Part shown: positions 28,117 to 37,335 of the stretch, one piece after another
Position numbering within the stretch: position 1 is the stretch's first letter
How the letters are laid out: every line of letters starts with the position of its first letter
DNA from: an uncultured Pelagibacteraceae bacterium
GTDB lineage: Bacteria > Pseudomonadota > Alphaproteobacteria > Pelagibacterales > Pelagibacteraceae
Length of the DNA stretch: 64,000 nucleotides
Direction: 5' to 3'
Assembly: GCA_902599805.1 (NCBI GenBank)
Contig: CACKGP010000001.1
Span: 147,191 to 211,190, forward strand
The notes under the pieces: model-generated
The model's database searches: none
Seen by the model: only the letters and a program-made list of their open reading frames with translations
Told to the model about the DNA's origin: nothing
Translations under genes and position numbers: made by a program

Positions 28117-28668
28117 TTATTTGTTAAGAGCTTCTTCTATAACTTTTACAAATTTACCTGATGTAGGTTTAGTCATAGATGAAAATGTGTCAAAGATCTT
28201 TCCATCTTTGCCTATTATAATTTTATGAAAATTCCACTTAGGCACAGCACTTTTACCATGATTTTTATTTGCCCATTTATAAAATTCGTGTGCTTCACTA
28301 CCTTTGACTTTAACTTTTTCAGTCATTGGAAAACTAATTCCAAATTTTGCTTCACAAAAATTCTTAATTTCTTTATTCGTTTCCATTTCCTGATTAAAAG
28401 AATTTGAAGGCACGCCTATTACCACAACTCCTTTACTTTGATATTTTTCCCAAATTTCTTGAAGATCTTCATATTGTGAGGTAAAACCGCAATAACTTGC
28501 TACATTAGTAACAACCATCACTTTATTTTTAAAATCAGCAAGTTTCATTTCTGAGCCATCAAGGTCTTTGAATGAGAAATCAAACGCTAGCTTTTCGTAT
28601 GATGCGTTGAGTTTTGATGAAAAAATAGAAATCATAATAACTAAAAGTATTAATTTTGATTTAAACAT
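28117..28668 (-). CDS. Glutathione peroxidase family protein, exported
   Basis: A 183-residue GPx-fold protein. The peroxidatic site is Asn-Val-Ala-Ser-Tyr-Cys-Gly-Phe-Thr, with Cys rather than selenocysteine; Gly-Val-Pro-Ser-Asn-Ser-Phe and Lys-Trp-Asn-Phe-His (Trp, Asn of the tetrad) are present. An N-terminal signal peptide (about residues 1-22, ending Leu-Asn-Ala-Ser) suggests periplasmic action. It converges with the PhnP-like gene (1-base gap) and is co-directional with nhaA. Confidence 0.9.
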   Translation of the reverse strand: MFKSKLILLVIMISIFSSKLNASYEKLAFDFSFKDLDGSEMKLADFKNKVMVVTNVASYCGFTSQYEDLQEIWEKYQSKGVVVIGVPSNSFNQEMETNKEIKNFCEAKFGISFPMTEKVKVKGSEAHEFYKWANKNHGKSAVPKWNFHKIIIGKDGKIFDTFSSMTKPTSGKFVKVIEEALNK

Positions 28669-28675
28669 ATTATTT

Positions 28676-29857
28676 TTATTTTTTGCTTAATAAAATTAAC
28701 ATATACCCAAAAAGAGTTGAGGCAAGAGAACCTAATAGCACACCTATTTTAACACCACTTAAATATTGAGTTGTGTCAACAAACGCTAAATTTCCGACGA
28801 ATAAACTCATTGTAAAGCCGATTCCCGTTAATACACCTACGCCGTATAATTTTAACCAATCCGAGTCATTTGGCATCTCAGCAAATTTTAATTTGATTGA
28901 AACATAAGAAAAAATGAAAACACCAAATTGTTTACCAAAAAATAACCCACATAAAATTCCTAATGGCACTGGATTCATTAAGGTTGCTATACTTAATCCT
29001 TCAAGAGAAACCCCGGCATTTGCAAAAGCAAAGATTGGCATAATACCGAAAGCAACATATGGTGAGATTGCATGCTCGAGTTTAATTAGCATTGAATTTT
29101 TATGAGAGCTTTCATCTTTTTTATCTTTATGTGGTATCGTTAAAGCCAATAAAACTCCTGCTATAGTTGCGTGAATACCAGATGAATGAGTAAAGTCCCA
29201 TAAAAAAATCCCAATTATGAGATAAGGAATAAAGCTTCTTACATTTAATCTATTAAAAATTATTAAGATAATGATTGATACTAACATTAGTATTAAATAC
29301 ATAGCTTGTATTTTTCCAGAATAAAAAAAGGCAATTATCACAATTGCACCCAAATCATCAATAATAGCTAAAGCAGTTAAAAAAACTTTTAGAGAAATTG
29401 GAACTCTTTTTCCAAGTAAAGATAATACACCTAAAGAAAATGCTATATCGGTAGCTGATGGAATCGCCCATCCTTTTAGAGTTTCAGAATTTCCAAAATT
29501 GATAGCAACGTAAATTAAAGCTGGCACTAACATCCCACCAACAGCAGCAATTATTGGAAGTGATGCCTGTTTTGGGTTTGATAATTCTCCTTGAATAAAT
29601 TCTCTTTTTATCTCTAAAGAAACCAAAAAGAAAAATATTGCCATCAAAACATCGTTGATCCAGTGTAATACAGATAATTTTAATTTAAATTCTCCAAAAC
29701 CAAGAGCAAAATAAGAGTTTAAAATATCATAATAGATAGATGCTAATTCACTATTACTGACAAATAATGCAATTATTGCAGCAAAAAGTAAAACAAGACC
29801 CGATGCAGCCTCTAATTTAAAAAACCATTTAAAGGGTTTTGATATATGTTGAATCAT
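28676..29857 (-). CDS. nhaA: Na+/H+ antiporter NhaA
   Basis: A 393-residue polytopic antiporter with about 12 membrane segments. The paired aspartates of the ion site are in Leu-Ala-Ile-Ile-Asp-Asp-Leu-Gly-Ala-Ile, with Ser-Ala-Thr-Asp-Ile-Ala-Phe-Ser upstream and Gly-Ile-Gly-Phe-Thr-Met-Ser-Leu-Phe near the C-terminus. Relevant to pH and sodium homeostasis in seawater. Confidence 0.95.
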   Translation of the reverse strand: MIQHISKPFKWFFKLEAASGLVLLFAAIIALFVSNSELASIYYDILNSYFALGFGEFKLKLSVLHWINDVLMAIFFFLVSLEIKREFIQGELSNPKQASLPIIAAVGGMLVPALIYVAINFGNSETLKGWAIPSATDIAFSLGVLSLLGKRVPISLKVFLTALAIIDDLGAIVIIAFFYSGKIQAMYLILMLVSIIILIIFNRLNVRSFIPYLIIGIFLWDFTHSSGIHATIAGVLLALTIPHKDKKDESSHKNSMLIKLEHAISPYVAFGIMPIFAFANAGVSLEGLSIATLMNPVPLGILCGLFFGKQFGVFIFSYVSIKLKFAEMPNDSDWLKLYGVGVLTGIGFTMSLFVGNLAFVDTTQYLSGVKIGVLLGSLASTLFGYMLILLSKK

Positions 29858-29902
29858 AATACTAATTATATCTCAATTATATTGATTGCACTTATGTTTC
29901 AA

Positions 29903-29931
29903 TTGATAAAATTCATTTATTCATCTATATA
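29903..29931 (+). promoter_or_regulatory. Predicted promoter of tRNA-Pro and the downstream fadN-dmdCB operon
   Basis: -35-like TTGATA (29903-29908), 17-base spacer, -10-like TATATA (29926-29931). The start would fall a few bases before tRNA-Pro at 29942. Because the next gene begins 4 bases after the tRNA, this is the only obvious promoter for the operon. Confidence 0.5.
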
Positions 29932-29941
29932 AATAACCTTT

Positions 29942-30018
<77 letters not shown>

Positions 30019-30022
30019 TTTT

Positions 30023-32245
30023 ATGAAAATTAACAAAGTCGTTATTATCGGATCAGGAACAATGGGAAGTGGTATAGCTGCCCATTTATGTAATGCAAAT
30101 ATTCCAGTTGTATTACTCGATTTAAAAGATGAAATCGTAGAAAAAGCACGAGAGAGAATATTAAAATCAAAACCACCACTTTTATTTGAAAAATCTAAGA
30201 TTGATGGATTAAAAATAGGTACAATAACTAAAAATTTTGATCAAGTTTCTGATGCAGATTGGATTATAGAAGCAGTTGTAGAAAGAATTGATATAAAGCA
30301 TGATATATATAAAAAAATATTTGATAAAAGAAAGAAAAATTCTGTAGTTTCTTCCAATACATCAACAATTCCTCTTAAAATATTATCTAAAAAATTAAAT
30401 GAAAATGATAAAAAAGATTTTTGTATAACACATTTTTTTAATCCAGTAAGATATATGGGGCTTCTTGAAATTGTCAGAGAAGAAAACACTGATAAAAATA
30501 AAATAGAATTGCTGAAAGATTTTTGTGAAAAAAATCTAGGTAAAGGTGTAATTTTATGTGGTGATACACCAGGTTTTTTAGGAAATAGGATTGGGGTCTA
30601 TTCAATGCAAATTGCTATGACAGAAGCTATTTCAATGAAACTTTCAATAGAGGAAGCCGATGCTGTATTTGGAAGGCCTATGGGTATCCCAAAAACAGGT
30701 GTTTTTGCATTGTATGATTTAATAGGCATTGATCTAATGTCAGATGTTCTTAAAAGTTTTAAAAAAGAATTGGATCCAAAAGACGATTTTCAAAATGTTG
30801 TAGACGGAATACCAATTATCAAAACTTTAATTGATAGCGGATACACTGGTCGTAAAGGGAAGGGTGGTTTTTATAGAATAAATAAACAAAATAATAAGAA
30901 AACACTTGAAGCTCTTAATATAAATGAAAATATTTATTCTCCATCGAAAAAGATTGAACTAAATATTGAAAAAGTAAATCTTTTAAAATTAATTAATAGG
31001 AATGATAAATATGGAAAATATGCATGGTCAGTAATATCAAAAATAATTCTATATTCATCATCTTTAGTACCGCAAATTACAAAACAGTATAACGATATTG
31101 ATGAAGCACTAAGGCTTGGGTTTAATTGGTCTATGGGACCTTTCGAAATGTTAGAGTCGATTGGTTTGGATAATTTTTTTTCAAAACTAGGTGATACAAA
31201 ACTAAACCCTTTTTTACAAAATCTTAAAAACAAAGGATCAAAAAATTTTTACGAAGAACGTCAAAAATATACAAATATCCAAACTCTTGGTAAAATTAAG
31301 AGATTAGTAACAAAGGTAGACAAAAATGATTCTGCAGAAATTTTTAGATTTAAAGATTTTAATATTGTTGAATTTAATACAAAAGCCAATGCCTTAGATT
31401 ACAATTCTATGGACGCTCTAATGAATGCCACCGACAAACCGATGATTATAATAAATGAGAGCATGCAATTTTCCGCAGGAGTTAATCTTAATTATGTTAT
31501 GGAATTTGTTAAAAAGGGAGATATGAAATCTGTTGAAAAATTTATAAAGTATTTTCAAAAAACTTGTAAACATTTAAAGTATTGTGAAAATCCAGTTATA
31601 TCTGCACCCTCCGGTTTAGCCCTTGGCGGCGGCGAAGAAGTATTGTTGCAGAGTAATTACGTAGTTTCTCATACAAATATAGTCATGGGTTTAGTTGAAA
31701 CTATTGTTGGTTTGGTTCCTGCAGGTGGAGGCTGTAAAGAGCTTTTATGGCGTTGGACTCAAACTGATGAGTCAAAAAATGATCCAGAATTTGCCTCACT
31801 TAAAGTGTTTGATATTATTGGTTATGCCAAAACAGCCACTTCACCGCAAGAGGCAAAACCTCTTTTATTTTTAGATAGCAACCATGAGGTCATTATCAAT
31901 CGAAACAACCTTTTCGAAGTAGCTAAAAAATTTATTGAAAAAAATAAAGAATTTAACCCTCCTATTGAATGCAAATTTAAATTATCAGGTAATCATGTGA
32001 GACAAAAAATGCAAAAGAAACTTGACGAATTATATAATAATAAAAAGATATTAGATCATGGTATGGTAGTTGGTAAAGAATTAGCATATGTATTAAGTGG
32101 GGGAGAAACTGAAAAAAATAAAGAAATTTCCGAAGATCAAATGTATAATCTTGAATTAAATAGCTTTATGAAATTATTAGAAACTCAAAATACCCAAAAT
32201 AGAATAGTTCATACTTTAAAAACAGGAAAACCACTTATAAATTAA
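30023..32245 (+). CDS. Fused 3-hydroxyacyl-CoA dehydrogenase / enoyl-CoA hydratase (FadN-like)
   Basis: A 740-residue bifunctional beta-oxidation enzyme with the dehydrogenase first. Residues 1-190 form a Rossmann domain (Ile-Gly-Ser-Gly-Thr-Met-Gly-Ser-Gly), followed by two C-terminal HAD helical domains. The crotonase domain lies at about 430-640, with Gly-Leu-Ala-Leu-Gly-Gly-Gly-Glu-Glu and Gly-Leu-Val-Glu-Thr-Ile-Val-Gly-Leu-Val-Pro; both hydratase glutamates are kept. The order matches FadN rather than FadB. The start at 30023 was chosen because upstream in-frame codons lie inside tRNA-Pro. Next to dmdC/dmdB, it could hydrate the methylthioacryloyl-CoA product; this is inference. Confidence 0.9.
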   Translation: MKINKVVIIGSGTMGSGIAAHLCNANIPVVLLDLKDEIVEKARERILKSKPPLLFEKSKIDGLKIGTITKNFDQVSDADWIIEAVVERIDIKHDIYKKIFDKRKKNSVVSSNTSTIPLKILSKKLNENDKKDFCITHFFNPVRYMGLLEIVREENTDKNKIELLKDFCEKNLGKGVILCGDTPGFLGNRIGVYSMQIAMTEAISMKLSIEEADAVFGRPMGIPKTGVFALYDLIGIDLMSDVLKSFKKELDPKDDFQNVVDGIPIIKTLIDSGYTGRKGKGGFYRINKQNNKKTLEALNINENIYSPSKKIELNIEKVNLLKLINRNDKYGKYAWSVISKIILYSSSLVPQITKQYNDIDEALRLGFNWSMGPFEMLESIGLDNFFSKLGDTKLNPFLQNLKNKGSKNFYEERQKYTNIQTLGKIKRLVTKVDKNDSAEIFRFKDFNIVEFNTKANALDYNSMDALMNATDKPMIIINESMQFSAGVNLNYVMEFVKKGDMKSVEKFIKYFQKTCKHLKYCENPVISAPSGLALGGGEEVLLQSNYVVSHTNIVMGLVETIVGLVPAGGGCKELLWRWTQTDESKNDPEFASLKVFDIIGYAKTATSPQEAKPLLFLDSNHEVIINRNNLFEVAKKFIEKNKEFNPPIECKFKLSGNHVRQKMQKKLDELYNNKKILDHGMVVGKELAYVLSGGETEKNKEISEDQMYNLELNSFMKLLETQNTQNRIVHTLKTGKPLIN

Positions 32246-34006
32246 ATGCCTATATATAATGCACCAGTAGAGGAAATGATGTTTTTATTTGATCATTTAA
32301 AAGATAATAAAAACTACAAAGAAATAGATAAATACAAAGAAATAAATTCTGATTTAGTTAAAGATATTCTGCAACAAGCTGCTAAAATTAATCAGGAATT
32401 AATCTTACCTTTAGCAAAAATTGGGGATGAAAAGCCTTGTGTTTATGAAAATGGAATAGTTAGATCTCCACCGGGATATAAAGAAGCTTACAAAAAATTT
32501 ATAGAAGATGGATGGACATCACTATCTTGTGACCCAAAGTATGGTGGTCAAGGTATGCCAAAGACAGTCAGTACATTTTTTGAAGAGATGCTTTCATCTT
32601 CTAGTCTTTCTTTCAAACTTTATAGTGAATTAAGTATTGGAGCATATAATTGTATACTTCATCATGCAGATGAAAAAATCAAAAATAAGTATTTACCAAA
32701 AATTGTTGAAGGTAAATGGAGCGGTACAATGTGTCTTACCGAGTCTCATTGTGGCACAGATCTGGGTTTATTGAAAACCAAAGCTGTCAAACAAAAAGAT
32801 AATTCTTATAAGTTAAGCGGACAAAAAATTTTTATTACTTCAGGAGATCATGATTTAACTGAAAATATAATACATTTAGTTTTAGCAAGAGTGCCCGGAT
32901 CTCCATCTGGAACAAAAGGTATTAGTTTATTTCTTGTTCCCAAATTTGTTGTTAAAGATGATGGATCAATTGGTCCAAGAAATGGAGTGAATACCGGGTC
33001 AATTGAAACAAAAATGGGAATTAAGGGATCCCCAACTTGTGTTCTGAATTTTGAAAATGCAACTGGCTATATGATTGGACCAGAAAATAAAGGTTTGAGT
33101 TCTATGTTCACTATGATGAACTTAGAAAGAATTGTCGTAGGTATTCAAGGTTTAGGTATATCGGAAACAGCATACCAAAACGCTCTTTCATACGCTAAAG
33201 AGAGAAAACAGGGTAAAGCAAATAATAGTAACAATAAAGATGCAGATTTGATAATTAAGCATGCAGATATTAGAAGAAGTTTAATGAACATGAAATCATT
33301 AATAGAAGGGCAAAGGTCTTTAGCTTTTTGGGTATCTCAACAAATTGATGTAAGTTTAAACCATTCTGACACAACAATCAAAAAAAATGCTAATGACATG
33401 GTTTCTATGATGACACCACTTATAAAATCTTTTTTTACGGATATAGGAGTGGAAATAACAAATGATGCGATACAAGTTTTTGGTGGATATGGTTACACTA
33501 AAGACCAAGGTATTGAACAATTATTTAGAGATAATAGAATTACTCCAATATATGAAGGAACAAATTCAGTTCAAGCTATTGATTTAGTTTTTAGAAAAAT
33601 TCTCAATAATAATATTTATGATAACTATATAGCTCAAATTACAAAAGAGATACAAGAGTATGAAAAAAAGAAAGAACTAGTATTATTTGTTCAAAAATTT
33701 CAAAAATATGTTGAACTTATAAATAATTTTACATCCTGGCTTATTGAAAAAAATAAAAATTCAAAAGATGATGTTAGTGCTGCCTGTAATGACTATTTAA
33801 AGGTTTTAGGTTATTTGGGTTTAGCTCATTCTTGGCTGAAAATTCTTAAAGTTAGCTATGATAAATATGATACTAATAAATCTTTTTTCGAAGACAAAAT
33901 AAATACAGCAACTTACTATTTTGATAAAATCTTACCAAGAGCCCAAAGTCATTATTTATCAGCAGTAACAGGAAGTAAATCAATGATGAAAGCGAATTTT
34001 AATTGA
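32246..34006 (+). CDS. dmdC: Acyl-CoA dehydrogenase, probable methylmercaptopropionyl-CoA dehydrogenase (DmdC-like)
   Basis: A 586-residue long-form acyl-CoA dehydrogenase with a C-terminal extra domain. FAD/substrate motifs Met-Cys-Leu-Thr-Glu (162-166) and Phe-Gly-Gly-Tyr-Gly-Tyr (412-417) are present. The catalytic base is Glu437 in Pro-Ile-Tyr-Glu-Gly-Thr-Asn, where DmdC enzymes place theirs. The length and the neighbours (acyl-CoA ligase, dmdA) favour DmdC, which makes methylthioacryloyl-CoA. A general medium-chain fatty acyl-CoA dehydrogenase is the alternative. It starts on the base after the previous stop. Confidence 0.8.
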   Translation: MPIYNAPVEEMMFLFDHLKDNKNYKEIDKYKEINSDLVKDILQQAAKINQELILPLAKIGDEKPCVYENGIVRSPPGYKEAYKKFIEDGWTSLSCDPKYGGQGMPKTVSTFFEEMLSSSSLSFKLYSELSIGAYNCILHHADEKIKNKYLPKIVEGKWSGTMCLTESHCGTDLGLLKTKAVKQKDNSYKLSGQKIFITSGDHDLTENIIHLVLARVPGSPSGTKGISLFLVPKFVVKDDGSIGPRNGVNTGSIETKMGIKGSPTCVLNFENATGYMIGPENKGLSSMFTMMNLERIVVGIQGLGISETAYQNALSYAKERKQGKANNSNNKDADLIIKHADIRRSLMNMKSLIEGQRSLAFWVSQQIDVSLNHSDTTIKKNANDMVSMMTPLIKSFFTDIGVEITNDAIQVFGGYGYTKDQGIEQLFRDNRITPIYEGTNSVQAIDLVFRKILNNNIYDNYIAQITKEIQEYEKKKELVLFVQKFQKYVELINNFTSWLIEKNKNSKDDVSAACNDYLKVLGYLGLAHSWLKILKVSYDKYDTNKSFFEDKINTATYYFDKILPRAQSHYLSAVTGSKSMMKANFN

Positions 34007-34007
34007 A

Positions 34008-35636
34008 ATGAACAATTACGAACAGAATCTTGAAAAAAATAAAGCAAATTATGTTCCTTTAACCCCTATAACTTTTTTAGAGAGGACAAAAGATATTTAC
34101 CCAGATTATGAGGCTATAATTTATAAGAAAAGAGTCTACACATGGAAACAAGTTTACGAGAGAGCAATTAAGTTTGCCAGTGCATTAGAAAAACATGGAG
34201 TAAAAAAGGGTGATACTGTTTCTATTATGGCAGCAAATACACCTGAACTATTTGAGGCTCACTATTCAGTCCCAATGACTGGGGCAGTATTAAATACAAT
34301 TAATACAAGATTAGACGCTAAGACGGTAGGTTATATTTTAAATCACGCAGATACTAAAGTTCTAATTGTTGATAGACAATTTAGTCCAGTTGTAAAAAAA
34401 GCGCTAGAAGCAACAAATAAAAAAATTTCTGTTATAGATATTATTGATAAGCAAGAAAATTTAAAAGATGCAAAAAAAATTGGAGATCTTGAGTATGAAA
34501 GTTTTCTTAATACGGGAAATGAAAACTTTATTTGGAAAAGACCAGATGATGAGTGGCAGGCAATTTCATTAAATTATACATCAGGAACGACTGGTAATCC
34601 CAAAGGTGTAGTTTATCATCACAGGGGAGGTTACCTAATGGCTACAGGTAGTGTAACTGCATGGAATATGCCAAATAGATTAAATTTTCTTTATACTGTA
34701 CCGATGTTTCATTGTAATGGCTGGTGCTATCCCTGGACTTTAGCAATGCTACATGCTCGTGTTATCTGTATTAGAAATATAAGAGCTAAAGAAATTTTTG
34801 AGCTAATCTCAGAACATAAAATCACTCATTTTGGAGGTGCTCCGATTATACTAAATATGTTGGCAAATACACCAAAAGAAGAACAGATAAAACTAAATCA
34901 CAAAGTTTATGTTTTAACTGCAGCTGCACCACCACCAAGTATAATCTTTAAAAAGATGAAAGAATTAGGCTTTGAGGTTATGCATGTATATGGATTGACC
35001 GAAACCTATGGTCATATTCTTCAGTGTGCTTGGAATAGTGCATGGGATGAACTTAATGAAGATGAGAAAGCTGATATAAGTTCACGTCAAGGTGTTCGTT
35101 ATCCAAACACGGAAGATGTTAAAGTTATGAATCCAGAAAATATGAAAACAGTTCCTAAAGACGGCAAGACCATAGGCGAAATTATGATTAGAGGAAACGT
35201 CGTGATGAAAGGTTATTTTAAAGACAAGGATGCAACGAAAAAGTCTATGAAAGGTGGTTGGTTTCATTCAGGAGATTTAGCTGTAATGCATCCTAATGGC
35301 TACATACAAATTAAAGATAGATCAAAAGATATAATCATTTCTGGTGGTGAAAATATATCATCTATTGAAATAGAAAATACTATTTCTAAACACCCATCAG
35401 TGTCTTTATCAGCTGTTGTAGCAAAACCTGATGAAAAGTGGGGTGAGTCTCCATGTGCATTTGTTGAACTATCACCACAAAAGAAAGCTACGGAAGAAGA
35501 AATTATTAAGTTCTGTAGAGAGACACTTGCTGGGTTTAAAATTCCAAAAAAAATAGTTTTTGGAGATCTTCCAAAAACATCTACTGGGAAGATAAAAAAG
35601 TACGAGCTTAGAGCTAAAGCTAAGGAATTAAGTTGA
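34008..35636 (+). CDS. dmdB: Acyl-CoA ligase, probable methylmercaptopropionate-CoA ligase (DmdB-like)
   Basis: A 542-residue adenylate-forming ligase. The AMP motif Tyr-Thr-Ser-Gly-Thr-Thr-Gly-Asn-Pro-Lys-Gly is at 190-200. Met-Phe-His-Cys-Asn-Gly-Trp has His235 and Trp239, the His/Trp pair spaced as in characterised DmdB enzymes. Tyr-Gly-Leu-Thr-Glu-Thr, Ser-Gly-Asp-Leu-Ala, Lys-Asp-Ile-Ile-Ile-Ser-Gly-Gly-Glu-Asn, and C-terminal Lys-Thr-Ser-Thr-Gly-Lys-Ile follow. Placement between dmdC and dmdA supports methylmercaptopropionate as substrate; a broader medium/short-chain specificity is possible. Confidence 0.8.
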   Translation: MNNYEQNLEKNKANYVPLTPITFLERTKDIYPDYEAIIYKKRVYTWKQVYERAIKFASALEKHGVKKGDTVSIMAANTPELFEAHYSVPMTGAVLNTINTRLDAKTVGYILNHADTKVLIVDRQFSPVVKKALEATNKKISVIDIIDKQENLKDAKKIGDLEYESFLNTGNENFIWKRPDDEWQAISLNYTSGTTGNPKGVVYHHRGGYLMATGSVTAWNMPNRLNFLYTVPMFHCNGWCYPWTLAMLHARVICIRNIRAKEIFELISEHKITHFGGAPIILNMLANTPKEEQIKLNHKVYVLTAAAPPPSIIFKKMKELGFEVMHVYGLTETYGHILQCAWNSAWDELNEDEKADISSRQGVRYPNTEDVKVMNPENMKTVPKDGKTIGEIMIRGNVVMKGYFKDKDATKKSMKGGWFHSGDLAVMHPNGYIQIKDRSKDIIISGGENISSIEIENTISKHPSVSLSAVVAKPDEKWGESPCAFVELSPQKKATEEEIIKFCRETLAGFKIPKKIVFGDLPKTSTGKIKKYELRAKAKELS

Positions 35637-36412
35637 TTATTGAAGTTGATAAAAAAAAAGTTTTTGCATCTGATGCGGGACTTACCTTCGATAGAAATAA
35701 AAAAACAGTTATTTTATTGCATGGCAGCGGGCAGTCTCACGTTGTATGGTCATTAACTGAGCAGTATATTTCTTCACTTGGTTTTAATGTACTTACAATA
35801 GATCTCCCAGGCCATGGAAATTCTGAGGGAGAGAGTTTAAAAAGTATAGAAGAAATTGCAGTTTGGTTAGATAAGTTGTTAAATAAAATTGGCACTAATC
35901 AAGTAACAATTGTTGGTCATTCTCAGGGTTGCCTGGTCGCATTAGAATTTTCATTAAGATTTCCAGAAAAGATTAAAAAGTTAGTTTTTGTTGCCGGTGC
36001 ATATGAAATTCCGGTTAATAAGAGCTTAATTGATTTGTCTTTGTCAGGTGATATGGAGTCTTTGAATTTAATGATGAAATGGGGTTATGGTAATTCAAAA
36101 CAGTTTATAGGAGGCAATCCATTGCAAAAAATTTTAAACTCAACAAGAGAGGTGCGAGAGGTATTAGCCGTAGATTTAATAGCTTGCAACAACTATAAAA
36201 ATGGTCTTAAAGCTGTAAAAAATATTAAATCCCCAACTTTGTTTATTTTTGGCGAAATGGACAAAATGATTAAATTAGAAAATGGAAAAAAATTTGCTGA
36301 ATTAATTCCTGGTTCGAAAGTTCATATCATTAAAAACTGTGGTCACATGATAATACTTGAAAATGCTTTTGAAATGAGAGAAAAGGTGGCTGAATTTTTA
36401 AAAAATGAATAA
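35633..36412 (+). CDS. Alpha/beta-fold hydrolase
   Basis: A 259-residue hydrolase starting at TTG 35633, overlapping dmdB by 4 bases. The oxyanion region reads Leu-Leu-His-Gly-Ser-Gly-Gln-Ser, the nucleophile elbow is Val-Gly-His-Ser-Gln-Gly-Cys, and the C-terminal acid and base are in Phe-Gly-Glu-Met-Asp-Lys and Cys-Gly-His-Met. No signal peptide, so cytoplasmic. Substrate unknown; a CoA-ester or thioester hydrolase in the DMSP/beta-oxidation operon is conceivable but unproven. Confidence 0.85.
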   Translation: MIIEVDKKKVFASDAGLTFDRNKKTVILLHGSGQSHVVWSLTEQYISSLGFNVLTIDLPGHGNSEGESLKSIEEIAVWLDKLLNKIGTNQVTIVGHSQGCLVALEFSLRFPEKIKKLVFVAGAYEIPVNKSLIDLSLSGDMESLNLMMKWGYGNSKQFIGGNPLQKILNSTREVREVLAVDLIACNNYKNGLKAVKNIKSPTLFIFGEMDKMIKLENGKKFAELIPGSKVHIIKNCGHMIILENAFEMREKVAEFLKNE

Positions 36413-37331
36413 ATTAAAAGTATGCCTTATAGGTTATGGGTATTGGGGACCAAAGCTAGCTAGAAATTTTCAAAATTCAAATTTTTTTAAGCTAGCAACT
36501 GTCTCAGATAAATCCCAATCAAATTTATTAAGAGCAAAAAAAGACTTTCCATTTATAAAGACTTCAAAGGATTATAAAAAATCGATTACAAATAATATCG
36601 ATATAGTTGTTATAGCCACACCCACAAACACACATTTCCAAATATCTAAGTTTGCACTTATGATGAAAAAACATATTTTAGTTGAGAAACCAATTTCATT
36701 ATCTGAAAAAGAGGTACAAAAATTAGAAAAAATTTCAAAAAAGAACAAAAAGAAAATATTTGTTGATTACCCGTTTATTTTTTCAGGTTCTATTAATTAC
36801 ATAAAAAGGATCATTGAGAGCAATAGGTTTGGCAAACTTAACGAAGTAGAGTCTTATAGAGAGCAAGCACCTGTAAGAAAAGATGTTAATGTGGTTTGGG
36901 ACTTAGCAGTTCATGATCTATCAATTTTATTTTATTTACTAAAAAGAAATCCAATAAAATCAAAATCTTTAAAAATTAACAATGCACAGTCTCCTAGATC
37001 TGATACAGCATTTATCAACTTAACTTATAAAAATAAATTAAATGTTTTTATTAAAAATACTTGGATTTCCCCAATAAAAATTCGACTTATGAAATTTAAA
37101 TTTAAGAATGCCATTATTTATTGTGATGAAAACGAGTCTATATATAAAATTAAAATATATTTTAAGAAAGCTAAACAAGCAAAATATAGCCTTGAGATTC
37201 CCGAAATAGATCTTGCTGAACCATTATCAAAACTTGTTAATTATATTTATAAAAATATCAAAAGTAATGAACGAAATATTTTTGACAACATGAATATTAA
37301 TATTACTAAAACGCTCAAAAAAATATCTTAA
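36405..37331 (+). CDS. Gfo/Idh/MocA-family NAD(P)-dependent oxidoreductase
   Basis: A 308-residue sugar-type dehydrogenase. The N-terminal nucleotide fold has Ile-Gly-Tyr-Gly-Tyr-Trp-Gly-Pro-Lys-Leu-Ala-Arg-Asn-Phe. Val-Glu-Lys-Pro follows at about residue 98 with the catalytic-type Lys, and Trp-Asp-Leu-Ala-Val-His-Asp-Leu-Ser is in the C-terminal domain. This subtype is typical of nucleotide-sugar 3-dehydrogenases in surface-polysaccharide loci. Its position between DMSP genes is puzzling; the substrate cannot be assigned from sequence. Confidence 0.85.
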   Translation: MNKLKVCLIGYGYWGPKLARNFQNSNFFKLATVSDKSQSNLLRAKKDFPFIKTSKDYKKSITNNIDIVVIATPTNTHFQISKFALMMKKHILVEKPISLSEKEVQKLEKISKKNKKKIFVDYPFIFSGSINYIKRIIESNRFGKLNEVESYREQAPVRKDVNVVWDLAVHDLSILFYLLKRNPIKSKSLKINNAQSPRSDTAFINLTYKNKLNVFIKNTWISPIKIRLMKFKFKNAIIYCDENESIYKIKIYFKKAKQAKYSLEIPEIDLAEPLSKLVNYIYKNIKSNERNIFDNMNINITKTLKKIS

Positions 37332-37335
37332 CTAG

